From: Bacteroidota bacterium
Lineage (GTDB): Bacteria; Bacteroidota; Bacteroidia; Chitinophagales; Saprospiraceae
Length of the DNA: 61,683 bases
Assembly: GCA_006226345.1 (NCBI GenBank)
Contig: SBHD01000013.1
Coordinates: forward strand, 1-61,683
Direction: 5' to 3'
In this document: in pieces, positions 9,190 through 19,067 of the stretch
Layout: the number at the start of each line of letters is the position of its first letter
Numbering within the stretch: the first letter of the stretch is position 1
Position numbers and translations under genes: made by a program
Notes under the pieces: generated by a model
Databases searched by the model: none
Seen by the model: the letters and a program-made list of their open reading frames with translations, nothing else
Told to the model about the DNA's origin: nothing

Positions 9190-10701
9190 TCAGATGGAAA
9201 TACGCTTGCCGGGCAGAATATCCAGGATCATAGTCCAGAGATCGTCATACGGAATAATCTCGATCTCATAGGCCTGATTTGCCAGTTCGAGCGGCATTTC
9301 ACGGAGCATACCAAGATACCGGTCAGCCTTGCGCGCTGCTGCTTCCCGATGGAATGCAGCGGCAGGTATCTGTACCAATGCTTTGATAAAACAGTTGCTC
9401 CGGAAGTGCTGATCTTTTTTCAGGTACCTGGATGTATATTTTTCAACCGCTTCCAGACGATCAATACAGGAATCGTACCGCTGGTCAGCAATATCATATA
9501 ACATTTGAAGGATCAGGATCGGGATGTTCATGCCCCGTTTGTCACGGGAAAAGACCGGCGTTTCGTTGAGGAACTTCGCCAGCCTGAACTTCTGCTCCGG
9601 CATACGGTCGACGCGCCGGATCCGGATAAGCAGGTGCATATAGGCCTCATAGATCTTCCACATTTCCTGGATCTGGGCGGGTTGTTTCGTCATACCGGAA
9701 TGCCCCAGCACCATCATACACGTATCATAAGCATCATCGTAATGCTGGGTATGAAGCGCCAGCAACAGGTACAGCTCCTGTACCTTGAACCAGTTGAACG
9801 AGCCGGCTTCGTAGATATCGGCGTTTTGCCGGATGATCAGCTGGCCCCGCCCAAAATCACGCAATTGCACACAAGAGACGACCAGCTGATAATAAAAAGC
9901 CTGTAAGGGCAGATAACTTTCGTATGGCTTGGCCCGGAAAAACGCAATCGCCTCTTCGCAGAGGTCAGCCATGGCTGCATAGTCATTACGGCAGCTGAAG
10001 ACCATCATCTGCAGCAGCCGGCCGCTTAATTGCAACCGGAACGATCCGCTTTTGGCCAGATAAGGCGATACTATTGCATAATATTCGGTTGCCTTGGACT
10101 CCACGTCCTGCTGGGGGGCACGGCTGGCAACATACCGGTTGATCAGCTGGGTGTACAGCTCTTCAGCCTCGTTCTCCATCAGCCAGATTGACTGATAATG
10201 TTTGTACAACTCGCGGTACAGCTCGTACTTTTTCTGGTCACCATCAATGGTACCGTAGTGTAGCCGAAGGTGGTTGAGTGTATTCAGGGTGAGATCGGTG
10301 AACTCAAAATGCCGGGCATGCCGGAGCAGTAATTCCAGTTGCTCCACTGCAGGGTCCTTGATCTTTTTGGCCAGGAGGGTCATGGCCGTAGCCCAACGTT
10401 TGTTGCACTCAAAATGCGCCTGCTGCCGGTCAGAATACCCGGGCTCGCGAAAATCCAGCAGGAAAAGGAGCTCCAGCAACCGGTCTTTCAGTTTGTTTTT
10501 CAAACTCCGGAGTTTGGTCAACGAACCGCCCGGACCGTATATCAGGTCCGCAATATCCTGTTCATCGGTTACCTTTTGCTGGTAAACAATGTCAAACAGC
10601 CGGGCCATCTTGGACCCTGGCTGCAAAACGACCTCCCACAGGGAGCTGTTCTTCAGCTTGCCCCATGGCAGAGTGCATACCAATTCTGTCAAATCACGCA
10701 T
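9190..10701 (-). CDS. Hypothetical ~503-aa alpha-helical protein, paralog B
   Basis: ORF 9190..10731; M at 10701 (MRDLTELVCTLPWGK) aligns with the start of paralog A (MDELRELVSIVTKQK). Shared motifs FSRDKRGMNIPILILQ, SRYLKKDQHFRSNCFIK, EIIPYDDLW. Confidence 0.85.
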   Translation of the reverse strand: MRDLTELVCTLPWGKLKNSSLWEVVLQPGSKMARLFDIVYQQKVTDEQDIADLIYGPGGSLTKLRSLKNKLKDRLLELLFLLDFREPGYSDRQQAHFECNKRWATAMTLLAKKIKDPAVEQLELLLRHARHFEFTDLTLNTLNHLRLHYGTIDGDQKKYELYRELYKHYQSIWLMENEAEELYTQLINRYVASRAPQQDVESKATEYYAIVSPYLAKSGSFRLQLSGRLLQMMVFSCRNDYAAMADLCEEAIAFFRAKPYESYLPLQAFYYQLVVSCVQLRDFGRGQLIIRQNADIYEAGSFNWFKVQELYLLLALHTQHYDDAYDTCMMVLGHSGMTKQPAQIQEMWKIYEAYMHLLIRIRRVDRMPEQKFRLAKFLNETPVFSRDKRGMNIPILILQMLYDIADQRYDSCIDRLEAVEKYTSRYLKKDQHFRSNCFIKALVQIPAAAFHREAAARKADRYLGMLREMPLELANQAYEIEIIPYDDLWTMILDILPGKRISI

Positions 10702-11397
10702 GGACGATTGATTTTCAGATGAAATTCCCAAGATTAATGGACAATCCGGAACCAGGGGTGTACAAGTCCCCTTTATCGGTCATACCAACCGATACATCAA
10801 TCCGGAATGCAAACAGTGCTACTGACCCCGATCAGGAATCAGCATCCGGGATAATCAATCGTCTTTGCATGAAAGGAATAACTAAAAGCGGGTGGTTTTG
10901 CAAACCAGCCAAGAGGTGTGGTAAAAGACTTTTCATAGACGCCAGTTATGATTACCAATAGATTACGGATTAAAGATAAGACTAATGCATATATTAAAAA
11001 AATATATCAAGCAAAAGAAAAGAGTCACCGGCCCGCAGGGCAACGCCTGTGGCTGGTCCGGGATGCAGTCCAAGACCAATACAGGGTACGCGCAACCCGT
11101 CTGCCTGGCAGAAGGTTCCGGTCAGTAGTGTTTGTTTATCCGGAAAAAGAACGAACCGGGAAGGGATGGAAACCGAAAGACGCTACAGTTTGAGCACCTG
11201 CAGTAGAGGCAGGATCAGATCAATCCAGAGGCGTACTGTTCACAGGATTAAAAAAAAAGATAAATTGAAACCGGAGCTAATGTATCACTTATTTTCATTT
11301 TACCATATACTTTCCCGGGCAAACTAATATTGGTGCCGGATAATTGTCTGTAAAGCTCCAAATCACGAATTCCAGAGATAGTTTTTCCCTGATTCTA

Positions 11398-11405
11398 TAC
11401 CTTTG
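11398..11405 (+). promoter_or_regulatory. Putative -7 element TACCTTTG
   Basis: Matches TAnnTTTG, upstream of the DUF6029-like gene. Confidence 0.45.
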
Positions 11406-11488
11406 CCAAAATGCAGCCCCCTGACCCGACAGACCCTGCCATGCAGGTTTTTCGGGTCCTCGCACAACAATGTTATCTCCTGATACGC

Positions 11489-13132
11489 ATGAAACACCTT
11501 TTACGCTCTTTATTTCTGCTCCTTTGCCTGTCCGATCTCTCCGCCCTGCACGCCCAGGATTCCGGCGGGCGGTTAACCGGCAGCCTTCAAAGCAACGGCA
11601 ACTTCTTTATCACCGACGAGAAGATCGGCGCAACAGGCACCCCGCAATACGACAACCAGAAATTCGGTGCTGAAAGCTGGCTCGCCCTCAATTACTCCAA
11701 CTGGGGTTTTGATATGGGTATACGGTTCGACTTATTCAACAATTCCAACCTGCTCAATCCGACCGGCTCGTTTACCGATGAGGGTATCGGACGCTGGTAT
11801 ATCCATAAGGAAATCAGCAACTTCGATCTTTCCGGCGGATATCTGTATGACCAGATTGGCTCCGGGATCATTTTCCGGGCATATGAAGAACGGGCACTTA
11901 TGATCGATAATGCCCTGTTTGGTGTAAAGGTTGGCTATAAATTCAATGATAACTGGAAGATCAAAGCATTTACCGGACGGCAAAAACGCCAGTTCAACAC
12001 CTACGGTTCTGTGATCCGCGGGGGGGCGCTCGAAGGCTTTATCAAGCCGGATTCCACCGGAAACTTTTCGCTGGCACCAGGTGTCGGTGTAGTAGCCCGC
12101 ACTTTTGATGACGAAACCGTCAACCGCATTGTAAATGAAATTGCCACCTATACCCCCCAGGACAGTATCGGAGCGCAGTACAACAATTATGCGATGACCT
12201 TTTACAACACCCTGACCGCCGGAAAATTTTCCTGGTATATAGAGGGGGCGTATAAAACCAAGGATGTACTCTTCAATGAGTTTGAGGAAAAAGCCACCGG
12301 CGGCCTGGGCAAACTGGTCAATACGGACGGCTACACGGCTTACACCAGTTTTACGTATGCTTCCAGTGGCCTAGGCATTACGCTCGAAGGAAAATACACC
12401 AAGAACTTCCGCTTCCGCACCGATCCCTTCCAGATCGGTGTACAGGGCCAGATAAACTTCCTTCCACCCATGGCCCGGCAGAACACCTTCCGCCTTCCGG
12501 CCCGTTTTTCACCCAACACCCAGGAACTCGGGGAAAAGGGATTTCAGCTCGATGCCCGCTACTCGATCAATAAAAAACTGTCAGTCGGCCTCAATGTATC
12601 TGACATTTACCTCCTCGACGGAGTAGAACTTTACCGGGAAATCGCCCCGGAAGTCACGTTTAAGTACAAGCGCAAATGGCAATTGCTTGCCGGCCTGCAG
12701 GTTCTCAAATACAACATTGCCGTTTATCAGGGCAAAGACGACTATGTGGATGCCATTACACCATACGTGGAATGGCTGTATAAATTCACCCCGCGCAAGT
12801 CGTTGCGTCTGGAAGCACAATACCTGAATACGGAAAACGAATTCGGCTCCTGGGCGTTTACACTGGTGGAACTGGGATGGGCGCCGCACTGGCTGCTCTA
12901 TGTATCCGACATGTACAAGATCCCGCATGCGAATAAAGAAGATTACCCGGAGGAGAAAACAAAATTTGACGGGCTGCACTATCCGACCATCGGGATCGTG
13001 TACACCCACCGGGCCAACCGTTTTTCCCTGGCCTACGTCAAGCAAGTGGAAGGGATCAACTGCGCCGGCGGGATTTGCCGGTACGAGCCAACCTTCCACG
13101 GAGTACGGCTTAACCTCAACTCGACCTTCTAA
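11489..13132 (+). CDS. DUF6029-like outer-membrane beta-barrel protein
   Basis: ORF 11411..13132; signal peptide MKHLLRSLFLLLCLSDLSALHAQ starts at 11489; beta-rich sequence ending in aromatic F. Confidence 0.75.
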   Translation: MKHLLRSLFLLLCLSDLSALHAQDSGGRLTGSLQSNGNFFITDEKIGATGTPQYDNQKFGAESWLALNYSNWGFDMGIRFDLFNNSNLLNPTGSFTDEGIGRWYIHKEISNFDLSGGYLYDQIGSGIIFRAYEERALMIDNALFGVKVGYKFNDNWKIKAFTGRQKRQFNTYGSVIRGGALEGFIKPDSTGNFSLAPGVGVVARTFDDETVNRIVNEIATYTPQDSIGAQYNNYAMTFYNTLTAGKFSWYIEGAYKTKDVLFNEFEEKATGGLGKLVNTDGYTAYTSFTYASSGLGITLEGKYTKNFRFRTDPFQIGVQGQINFLPPMARQNTFRLPARFSPNTQELGEKGFQLDARYSINKKLSVGLNVSDIYLLDGVELYREIAPEVTFKYKRKWQLLAGLQVLKYNIAVYQGKDDYVDAITPYVEWLYKFTPRKSLRLEAQYLNTENEFGSWAFTLVELGWAPHWLLYVSDMYKIPHANKEDYPEEKTKFDGLHYPTIGIVYTHRANRFSLAYVKQVEGINCAGGICRYEPTFHGVRLNLNSTF

Positions 13133-13174
13133 CCGCCAGCATGCCGGCAATTGCAAACCTGGAATTGAAAATTT

Positions 13175-13999
13175 TTGGTCATGAAGAAAAATACCATTCT
13201 CCTTTCGGCAGCCCTGGGCGCCCTGCTTCTGGGAAGTTGTGAAGAAAAGCCCATTACCATTCCCGAACTCAGTGTAGGCAAGCGCCAGGTACTGGCGGAA
13301 GAGCTGACTGGTGTCCGCTGCCCCAACTGCCCCGACGGCACCGCCGCTTTGGTCGGCCTGGACAACCAGTATGGCGAAAACCTGATCATCGTCTCCATCC
13401 ACGCCGCACCTGGGTATGACCAGCCTTATCCGGAAAGCAAATATGACTTCCGCACTACCAAGGGCGGCGAACTAGCCTCCTTCGTTGGTGACCCGTCCTT
13501 CTTCCCGACAGCGGCCATCAACCGCCGTATCGTTCCGCCCGAAACCGAGCCCTACCTCCCCCGTTCGATCTGGGCCGGCATTATTGCAGAAGAACTGGCC
13601 AAAGACCCCATCATCGGAGTCTTCCTGGAAACCGGCTTTGACCCCGTCACGCGCAAATTGAATGTGTCGGTGAACCTCGCACCCGAGAATACTATTTCGG
13701 ATGAGGTACGCCTGACCGTTCTGATCACGCAGGACAGTATCCAGGACTATCAGAAAGTCAATCTCGACAAAGTACCCGACTACTACCACCGGCATGTACT
13801 TCGTGACGTCCTTTCTCAAGCAACCGGCGATGTGATCAATGAAGCCTTAAACCCAAGCTCCGTTATCACCCGGGAATACACGATGATCGTACCGGATGAC
13901 TGGAAAGAAGAACATCTGAGCGTGATCGCATTCGCACACTACGGTACCAATCCGAACAAGGAGGTGCTGCAAGCTGCAGAAGAACATGTAATTAAGTAG
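13175..13999 (+). CDS. Omp28-related outer membrane protein
   Basis: Lipoprotein signal (LLLGSC) and VLAEELTGVRCPNCPDGTAAL thioredoxin-like CxxC motif typical of Omp28-related proteins. Confidence 0.8.
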   Translation: MVMKKNTILLSAALGALLLGSCEEKPITIPELSVGKRQVLAEELTGVRCPNCPDGTAALVGLDNQYGENLIIVSIHAAPGYDQPYPESKYDFRTTKGGELASFVGDPSFFPTAAINRRIVPPETEPYLPRSIWAGIIAEELAKDPIIGVFLETGFDPVTRKLNVSVNLAPENTISDEVRLTVLITQDSIQDYQKVNLDKVPDYYHRHVLRDVLSQATGDVINEALNPSSVITREYTMIVPDDWKEEHLSVIAFAHYGTNPNKEVLQAAEEHVIK

Positions 14000-14260
14000 A
14001 TGGTTAGATGGTTAGAGGGTTAGATGGTTAGATGGTTAGAGGGTTGGAGGGTTAGATGGTTAGAGGGTTGGAGGGTTAGAGGGTTTAGGGTTGGAGTGAA
14101 GGCATACCTGATTTATTCCAATCAGCATATTAGTTTTTTATCTTCTTACAAACGGAATTCCCTCCAACCATCCAACCATCCAACCATCCAACCATCTAAC
14201 CATCTAATCATCCAACCATCTAACCATCCAACCATCCAACCATCCAACCATCCAACCATC
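13997..14260. repeat. Inverted array of degenerate octanucleotide repeats, (GATGGTTA/GAGGGTTG)n and (CCAACCAT)n
   Basis: G/T-rich arm ~13997-14096 (about 12 units, period 8) and C/A-rich arm ~14161-14260 (about 12 units), spacer ~65 nt; the arms are approximately complementary. Begins at the Omp28 stop codon. Confidence 0.9.
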
Positions 14261-14424
14261 TATCAAATTTCACCATTTTGGCGTAATTTCGCCCAACGTT
14301 TTTTACCCTGTTCTGTTATACGGATACTGCTGTGCTGCCTGCCAAGCGGCGGGAAATACACAGTGCTCTAATCAAATCACGTACCCGCTGGCATTTCCCT
14401 GAAAGCGGTTTCAAATTCAACGCT

Positions 14425-15606
14425 ATGTATCAGCTAACTGAAGAACATCTGGCCGTACAAGAGGCTGCCCGTCAATTTGCGCAAAACGAGCTTAAACCCG
14501 GCGTGATCGAACGCGACAGAAACATGGAGTATCCGCGGGAACAAGTCCGGAAAATGGCCGAACTGGGCTTTTTAGGTATGATGACTGCCCCGGAATATGG
14601 CGGAGGCGGCATGGATACTCTTTCCTATGTGATCGCCATGGAAGAGATCAGCAAAGTGGATAGTTCCTGCTCCGTGATCATGTCGGTCAACAACTCGCTG
14701 GTCTGCTGGGGCCTTGAAGTATACGGGACAGAAGAACAAAAGCAAAAATATCTTCCCCGCCTGGCCAGCGGTGAATGGATCGGATCGTTCTGCCTGTCGG
14801 AGCCGGAAGCTGGCTCGGATGCTACCAGCCAGCGGACTACCGCTGTCGACATGGGCGACCATTATATCCTCAACGGCACCAAAAACTGGATCACCAACGG
14901 CGGCACATCCAATGTGCACCTGGTCATTGCCCAAACGTACCCGGAAAAGAAACACAAAGGCATCAATGCCTTTATCGTTGAGACTTCCTGGCCCGGCGTT
15001 ACCGTAGGTGCCAAAGAAGACAAACTTGGCATCCGCGCTTCCGATACCCACACCATCATGTACAATGATGTGAAGGTCCCTAAAGAAAACCGCATCGGGG
15101 AAGATGGCTTTGGCTTTACGTTCGCCATGAACACCCTCAACGGCGGTCGTATCGGTATCGCCTCGCAGGCCCTGGGTATCGCTGCCGGCGCCTACGAACT
15201 TTCCGTAGCCTATTCCAAAGAACGCGAAGCTTTTGGCAAACCGATCAGCCAGCACCAGGCCATTGCCTTTAAAATTGCCGATATGGCTACAGATATTGAA
15301 GCAGCCCGGCTCATGGTATACCGGTCGGCCGTGTTAAAAGACCAGGGCCAGGATTTTGCCCAGGCAGCAGCCATGGCCAAACTGTTTGCATCAGAAGTCG
15401 CCATGCGCCATACAACCGAAGCCGTTCAGATTCACGGCGGATATGGTTTTGTAAAGGAATACCACGTAGAACGCCTGATGCGCGATGCCAAGATCACCCA
15501 GATCTATGAAGGCACCTCCGAAGTGCAGCGGATAGTGATCTCCCGCAATGTGCTCAAAGGCCAGCTGTATATTCCTACTGCCGGACAACTAGTGACTTCG
15601 GTGTAA
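14425..15606 (+). CDS. Acyl-CoA dehydrogenase
   Basis: MYQLTEEHLAVQEAARQFAQNELKPG...; QIHGGYGFVKEYHVERLMRDAKITQIYEGTSEVQRIVISR is the acyl-CoA dehydrogenase signature. Confidence 0.95.
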   Translation: MYQLTEEHLAVQEAARQFAQNELKPGVIERDRNMEYPREQVRKMAELGFLGMMTAPEYGGGGMDTLSYVIAMEEISKVDSSCSVIMSVNNSLVCWGLEVYGTEEQKQKYLPRLASGEWIGSFCLSEPEAGSDATSQRTTAVDMGDHYILNGTKNWITNGGTSNVHLVIAQTYPEKKHKGINAFIVETSWPGVTVGAKEDKLGIRASDTHTIMYNDVKVPKENRIGEDGFGFTFAMNTLNGGRIGIASQALGIAAGAYELSVAYSKEREAFGKPISQHQAIAFKIADMATDIEAARLMVYRSAVLKDQGQDFAQAAAMAKLFASEVAMRHTTEAVQIHGGYGFVKEYHVERLMRDAKITQIYEGTSEVQRIVISRNVLKGQLYIPTAGQLVTSV

Positions 15607-15625
15607 TTGCCAGGCACTTAAAAAC

Positions 15626-15668
15626 AAAAAGCCTTTGTTTCCAATCCATAGCGAAACAAAGGCTTTTT
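15626..15668. terminator. Intrinsic terminator (usable on both strands)
   Basis: Perfect 15-bp stem AAAAAGCCTTTGTTT / AAACAAAGGCTTTTT with flanking A and T runs, between convergent genes. Confidence 0.9.
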
Positions 15669-15989
15669 TTATGCTGTATCGGTTTTACCCTTTTCCAGTT
15701 CGGCTTTCACCCGCCTGTATTTCCAGTTGTAAAAAAACCACAACGTGGTGGCGTAGAGGATGCCTCCTGCCAGGAAAATCCCCCATTGATACAGAAAGGT
15801 CCGGGACTGGTACGTGTGGACCAGTGTTTCCAACGTAAGCCCTTCTTCCAATAGTAACATGACCAGGCGAAGGAAGACAACTGCAAAAGTGCCCCAGACA
15901 AGAGAAGTCAGCAACACATAAAGCACTATCCCCCGTCGACGGGTTTTGGCCCAGTGGTCCAGGAATTGTCGTTTTTCCGTTTCGTTCAT
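15669..15989 (-). CDS. Small two-TM membrane protein
   Basis: 106-aa ORF with two hydrophobic segments, adjacent to a similarly organised 94-aa protein. Confidence 0.65.
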   Translation of the reverse strand: MNETEKRQFLDHWAKTRRRGIVLYVLLTSLVWGTFAVVFLRLVMLLLEEGLTLETLVHTYQSRTFLYQWGIFLAGGILYATTLWFFYNWKYRRVKAELEKGKTDTA

Positions 15990-16034
15990 ATGCGACCGGT
16001 TTGATTGATCATACCGGGGCTATACACGGCCAAA

Positions 16035-16319
16035 TTACGACTTTGAAGTATATTTTCGATATAAGCGCTCATTCGTCCGCCAGGTGAACCAACCGATCAG
16101 CAGTCCGATCAGCGGAAGAAACAACAGGGTCTGCCATTTTTCTACCCGCCTGTTCAGCGCTTCTTCCAGCGAGGTATAATCCACCCAGTCCACCACCACG
16201 ATTACAAAAAACAGCAGAATACTGTGATAAACGGCCTGTCTGCCCAAATACCGCAAACACCCGGACTGCCGGCGTGGCTCCCAAAATCGTAAAAACCTTT
16301 GCTGTTCGTACTTTTCCAT
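16035..16319 (-). CDS. Small two-TM membrane protein
   Basis: 94-aa ORF with two hydrophobic segments; same layout as 15669..15989. Confidence 0.65.
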   Translation of the reverse strand: MEKYEQQRFLRFWEPRRQSGCLRYLGRQAVYHSILLFFVIVVVDWVDYTSLEEALNRRVEKWQTLLFLPLIGLLIGWFTWRTNERLYRKYTSKS

Positions 16320-16359
16320 ATTTTTCAGGGATGTGTAAATCAGTGAGGTGTATACGGGA

Positions 16360-17682
16360 TCAGATCAGTCCGCGGGACTTCAGCTCTAGGTATTTATTAA
16401 TCGTATTAAGCGTGAGCTCTTCCGGCTTGGTCAGCACCGCCTGAATACCGTACTGCCGGAGTTTAAACACCATTTCCTTTTTTTCCTGCAGGAATTGCCG
16501 CGCCACGGTTTGCCGGTAAATATCCGCCGTACGCTCCACCGTTTCATTGGCCAGGTCCCGGATCTCCGTATTTTCAAAAAAGACCACCACCAGCAAATGA
16601 AACCGGTTGAGCCGGCGCAGGGTCGGCAATGCACGCTCCAGGGCATACATACTCTCAAAATTGGTAAACAGCAACAACAACGCCCGCATGCTGATCAGCC
16701 GGCGAACGGCCTCATACAACAGTTCATAATTAGATTCGCTCGTACGTTCTTTCTCCCGGTACAATGCTTCCAGTATCCGGTTCAATTGTGCGGCACTGCG
16801 CTCGGCCTTGATAGTAGCGCCAACTACATCTGAAAAACTCAGCAGCCCCGCTTTATCCTGTTTTTTCAGGATAATGTTACTGATCGCCAGCGTCGTATTG
16901 ATGGCATAGTCCATCAGGCTCAGCCCGTTGAACGGCATGCGCATAACCCGGCTTTTGTCCACCAGGCAGTATACCTGCTGGCTGCGTTCGTCTTCGTACT
17001 GATTCACCATCAGCGTGCCGCGCCGGCTGGAAGCCTTCCAGTTTATGCTTCTGTAATCGTCACCCTGAATATAATTCTTGATCTGCTCGAATTCATAACT
17101 ATGGCCGATCCGCCGGATCTTTTTGATGCCGGTCTCATGCGCAATATGCTGCATTGCACGCAGCTCGAACTGCTTCATCTGAATGATCGAGGGATATACC
17201 GCGACCTCCTGTGGTTGCCGAAAGATCACCCGCCTTTCGAGCAGCCCCAACCGTGTCGCCACAAAAACAAGGATATTCCCAAAGGTGTATACACCACGGG
17301 ACAGCGGCCGCAAGTCATATTGCACATTAAACCGTTCGCCTGGATTCAGGCCCAGGCGCTCTTCAAAGTCACGCCGCTGAAACTGAAACGGTAATTCATC
17401 CACTACAGACAGTGCGACGTGCATATTTCCGGCATTATAGCATTTGAGGGTCACCGGATTCGGATCACTCAGCGAGAATACCGGATTGAGTTCGCGCACA
17501 CACAGAACATTTGGCTTTTGGCCAAACAACAACCAACCATCCACCAGACAGGCTACTCCCAACAACACTAGCAGCGCCTGTGCAACCGGGAACAACGCCG
17601 GTAACGGGAAGCCCAGGGCAAAAACGGCCACCAGGCTGCCGAACAGCCAGAAAAAACGGTTGGTGAGAAATAGATGGCGCAT
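16360..17682 (-). CDS. DUF58 domain-containing protein
   Basis: DYRSINWKASSRRGTLMVNQYEDERSQQVYCLVDKSRVM is a typical DUF58 core; N-terminal TM segments. Confidence 0.9.
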   Translation of the reverse strand: MRHLFLTNRFFWLFGSLVAVFALGFPLPALFPVAQALLVLLGVACLVDGWLLFGQKPNVLCVRELNPVFSLSDPNPVTLKCYNAGNMHVALSVVDELPFQFQRRDFEERLGLNPGERFNVQYDLRPLSRGVYTFGNILVFVATRLGLLERRVIFRQPQEVAVYPSIIQMKQFELRAMQHIAHETGIKKIRRIGHSYEFEQIKNYIQGDDYRSINWKASSRRGTLMVNQYEDERSQQVYCLVDKSRVMRMPFNGLSLMDYAINTTLAISNIILKKQDKAGLLSFSDVVGATIKAERSAAQLNRILEALYREKERTSESNYELLYEAVRRLISMRALLLLFTNFESMYALERALPTLRRLNRFHLLVVVFFENTEIRDLANETVERTADIYRQTVARQFLQEKKEMVFKLRQYGIQAVLTKPEELTLNTINKYLELKSRGLI

Positions 17683-17692
17683 CCGTACTGAT

Positions 17693-18988
17693 CTAATCGT
17701 TTGCAGACGAGGATTTATACACTTTGCCGTTTCGCATTACAAACCGGACTTTTTCCATCGACCGGATATCCTGAAGCGGATCACCCTCCACCGCAATGAT
17801 ATCGGCGGCTTTTCCCGGTTCCAGTGTCCCGATCTGATCCTCCAGCCGGAGCATTTCCGCAGCATGGACGGTCGCTGAAAGCAATGCGTCCAGGTTGGAC
17901 ATGCCGGCACGGGTGAGGAAATAGAACTCGAGATTATTCTTGCCATGCGGGAATACGCCGGCATCGGTACCAAAGGCAATTTTGAGTCCGCGTTCATAGG
18001 CCCGGGTCAACGTAGCAGAGATCTTGGGCCCTATCCCCAGGGCTTTTTGCCGGACCTGTTCGGGGAAAAACCCGTCGACATACTGGGCACTGTCGCTGAC
18101 CGCCCAGCCGGCAGTAAGCGTAGGTACGTACCAGGTGCCATTCCGAAGCATCAGATCCATCGTCGTATCGCTCATGAACGTACCGTGTTCAATACTAGTT
18201 ACACCGGCCAGAACCGCCCGGCGCATACCTTCATCTCCATGCGCATGTGCAGCTACCGGCACGCCCAGGTCATGGGCCGTTTGTACGATGGCCTCCAATT
18301 CATCCGGCGCATAATGCGGCAGCAGTCCGTCACGTGCCAGGCTGAGTACCCCGCCCGTAGCGGTCACCTTGATCAGATCGGCGCCCCGTTTCACTTGCGT
18401 GCGCACCGCCTGGCGGCAGGCATCCGGACCATCGGCTATGCCATCTTCCGCACCGGGAGGCGGGTCGAAGAGATCCCAGCGTGATCCGGTAGTTGCATCG
18501 CCATGCCCGCCGGTTATGCTGATGATCCGGCCGGAGGTCAGGATCCGCGGCCCCGGGATCCAGCCCTGATTGATGGCGTTACGCACAGCGATATTGGCGC
18601 CCCGCCCGCCCAGGTCGCGCACGGTAGTAAAGCCGGCCTGTAACGTACGCCGGGCAAAAACGGAAGCGCGAATCGCATAATCGGCGTCATTCAGCGTGTA
18701 CCGCTCCAGGTAGGATTGCCGGCTGATCTCCCATTCCAGGTGTACATGGCAATCGATCAGGCCCGGCAGCACGGTTTTATCTTTCAGGTCGATTACCAGT
18801 TCGCCGGCTGCAGGCTGAACATATCCTTTTTCAATGCGGGCAATACGATCCCCCTCCACGACGATGGTCATGGAAGTTTGCGGGGTATATTCGGCCAAAG
18901 TCATTAACCGGCCGCAATGTAAGTAGGTAGTCTGTGCAACAGCAGCCACACTTGTCAACAGAAAACAACAGAATAGAGTAATTCGCAT
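17693..18988 (-). CDS. Secreted amidohydrolase family protein (imidazolonepropionase-like)
   Basis: VLPGLIDCHVHLEWE, GADLIKVTATGGV, VAAHAHGDEGMRRAV, IAFGTDAGVFPHGKN, LEPGKAADIIAVEGDPL; signal peptide from M at 18988. Confidence 0.92.
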   Translation of the reverse strand: MRITLFCCFLLTSVAAVAQTTYLHCGRLMTLAEYTPQTSMTIVVEGDRIARIEKGYVQPAAGELVIDLKDKTVLPGLIDCHVHLEWEISRQSYLERYTLNDADYAIRASVFARRTLQAGFTTVRDLGGRGANIAVRNAINQGWIPGPRILTSGRIISITGGHGDATTGSRWDLFDPPPGAEDGIADGPDACRQAVRTQVKRGADLIKVTATGGVLSLARDGLLPHYAPDELEAIVQTAHDLGVPVAAHAHGDEGMRRAVLAGVTSIEHGTFMSDTTMDLMLRNGTWYVPTLTAGWAVSDSAQYVDGFFPEQVRQKALGIGPKISATLTRAYERGLKIAFGTDAGVFPHGKNNLEFYFLTRAGMSNLDALLSATVHAAEMLRLEDQIGTLEPGKAADIIAVEGDPLQDIRSMEKVRFVMRNGKVYKSSSAND

Positions 18989-19067
18989 AAATTTAATTTG
19001 TACTTCGACCGGGATAAAAATCCAGGCAAAACGGCATGTGCCACAAAGAAACGGAGCCCGCCCGATA

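Noticed and set aside
12581-13402. 273-aa minus ORF
   Set aside because: Antisense to the DUF6029-like and Omp28-like genes, which have signal peptides and coherent domains.
13997-14260. CRISPR-like array
   Set aside because: Repeat unit is 8 bp, with no unique spacers of uniform length and no cas genes nearby.
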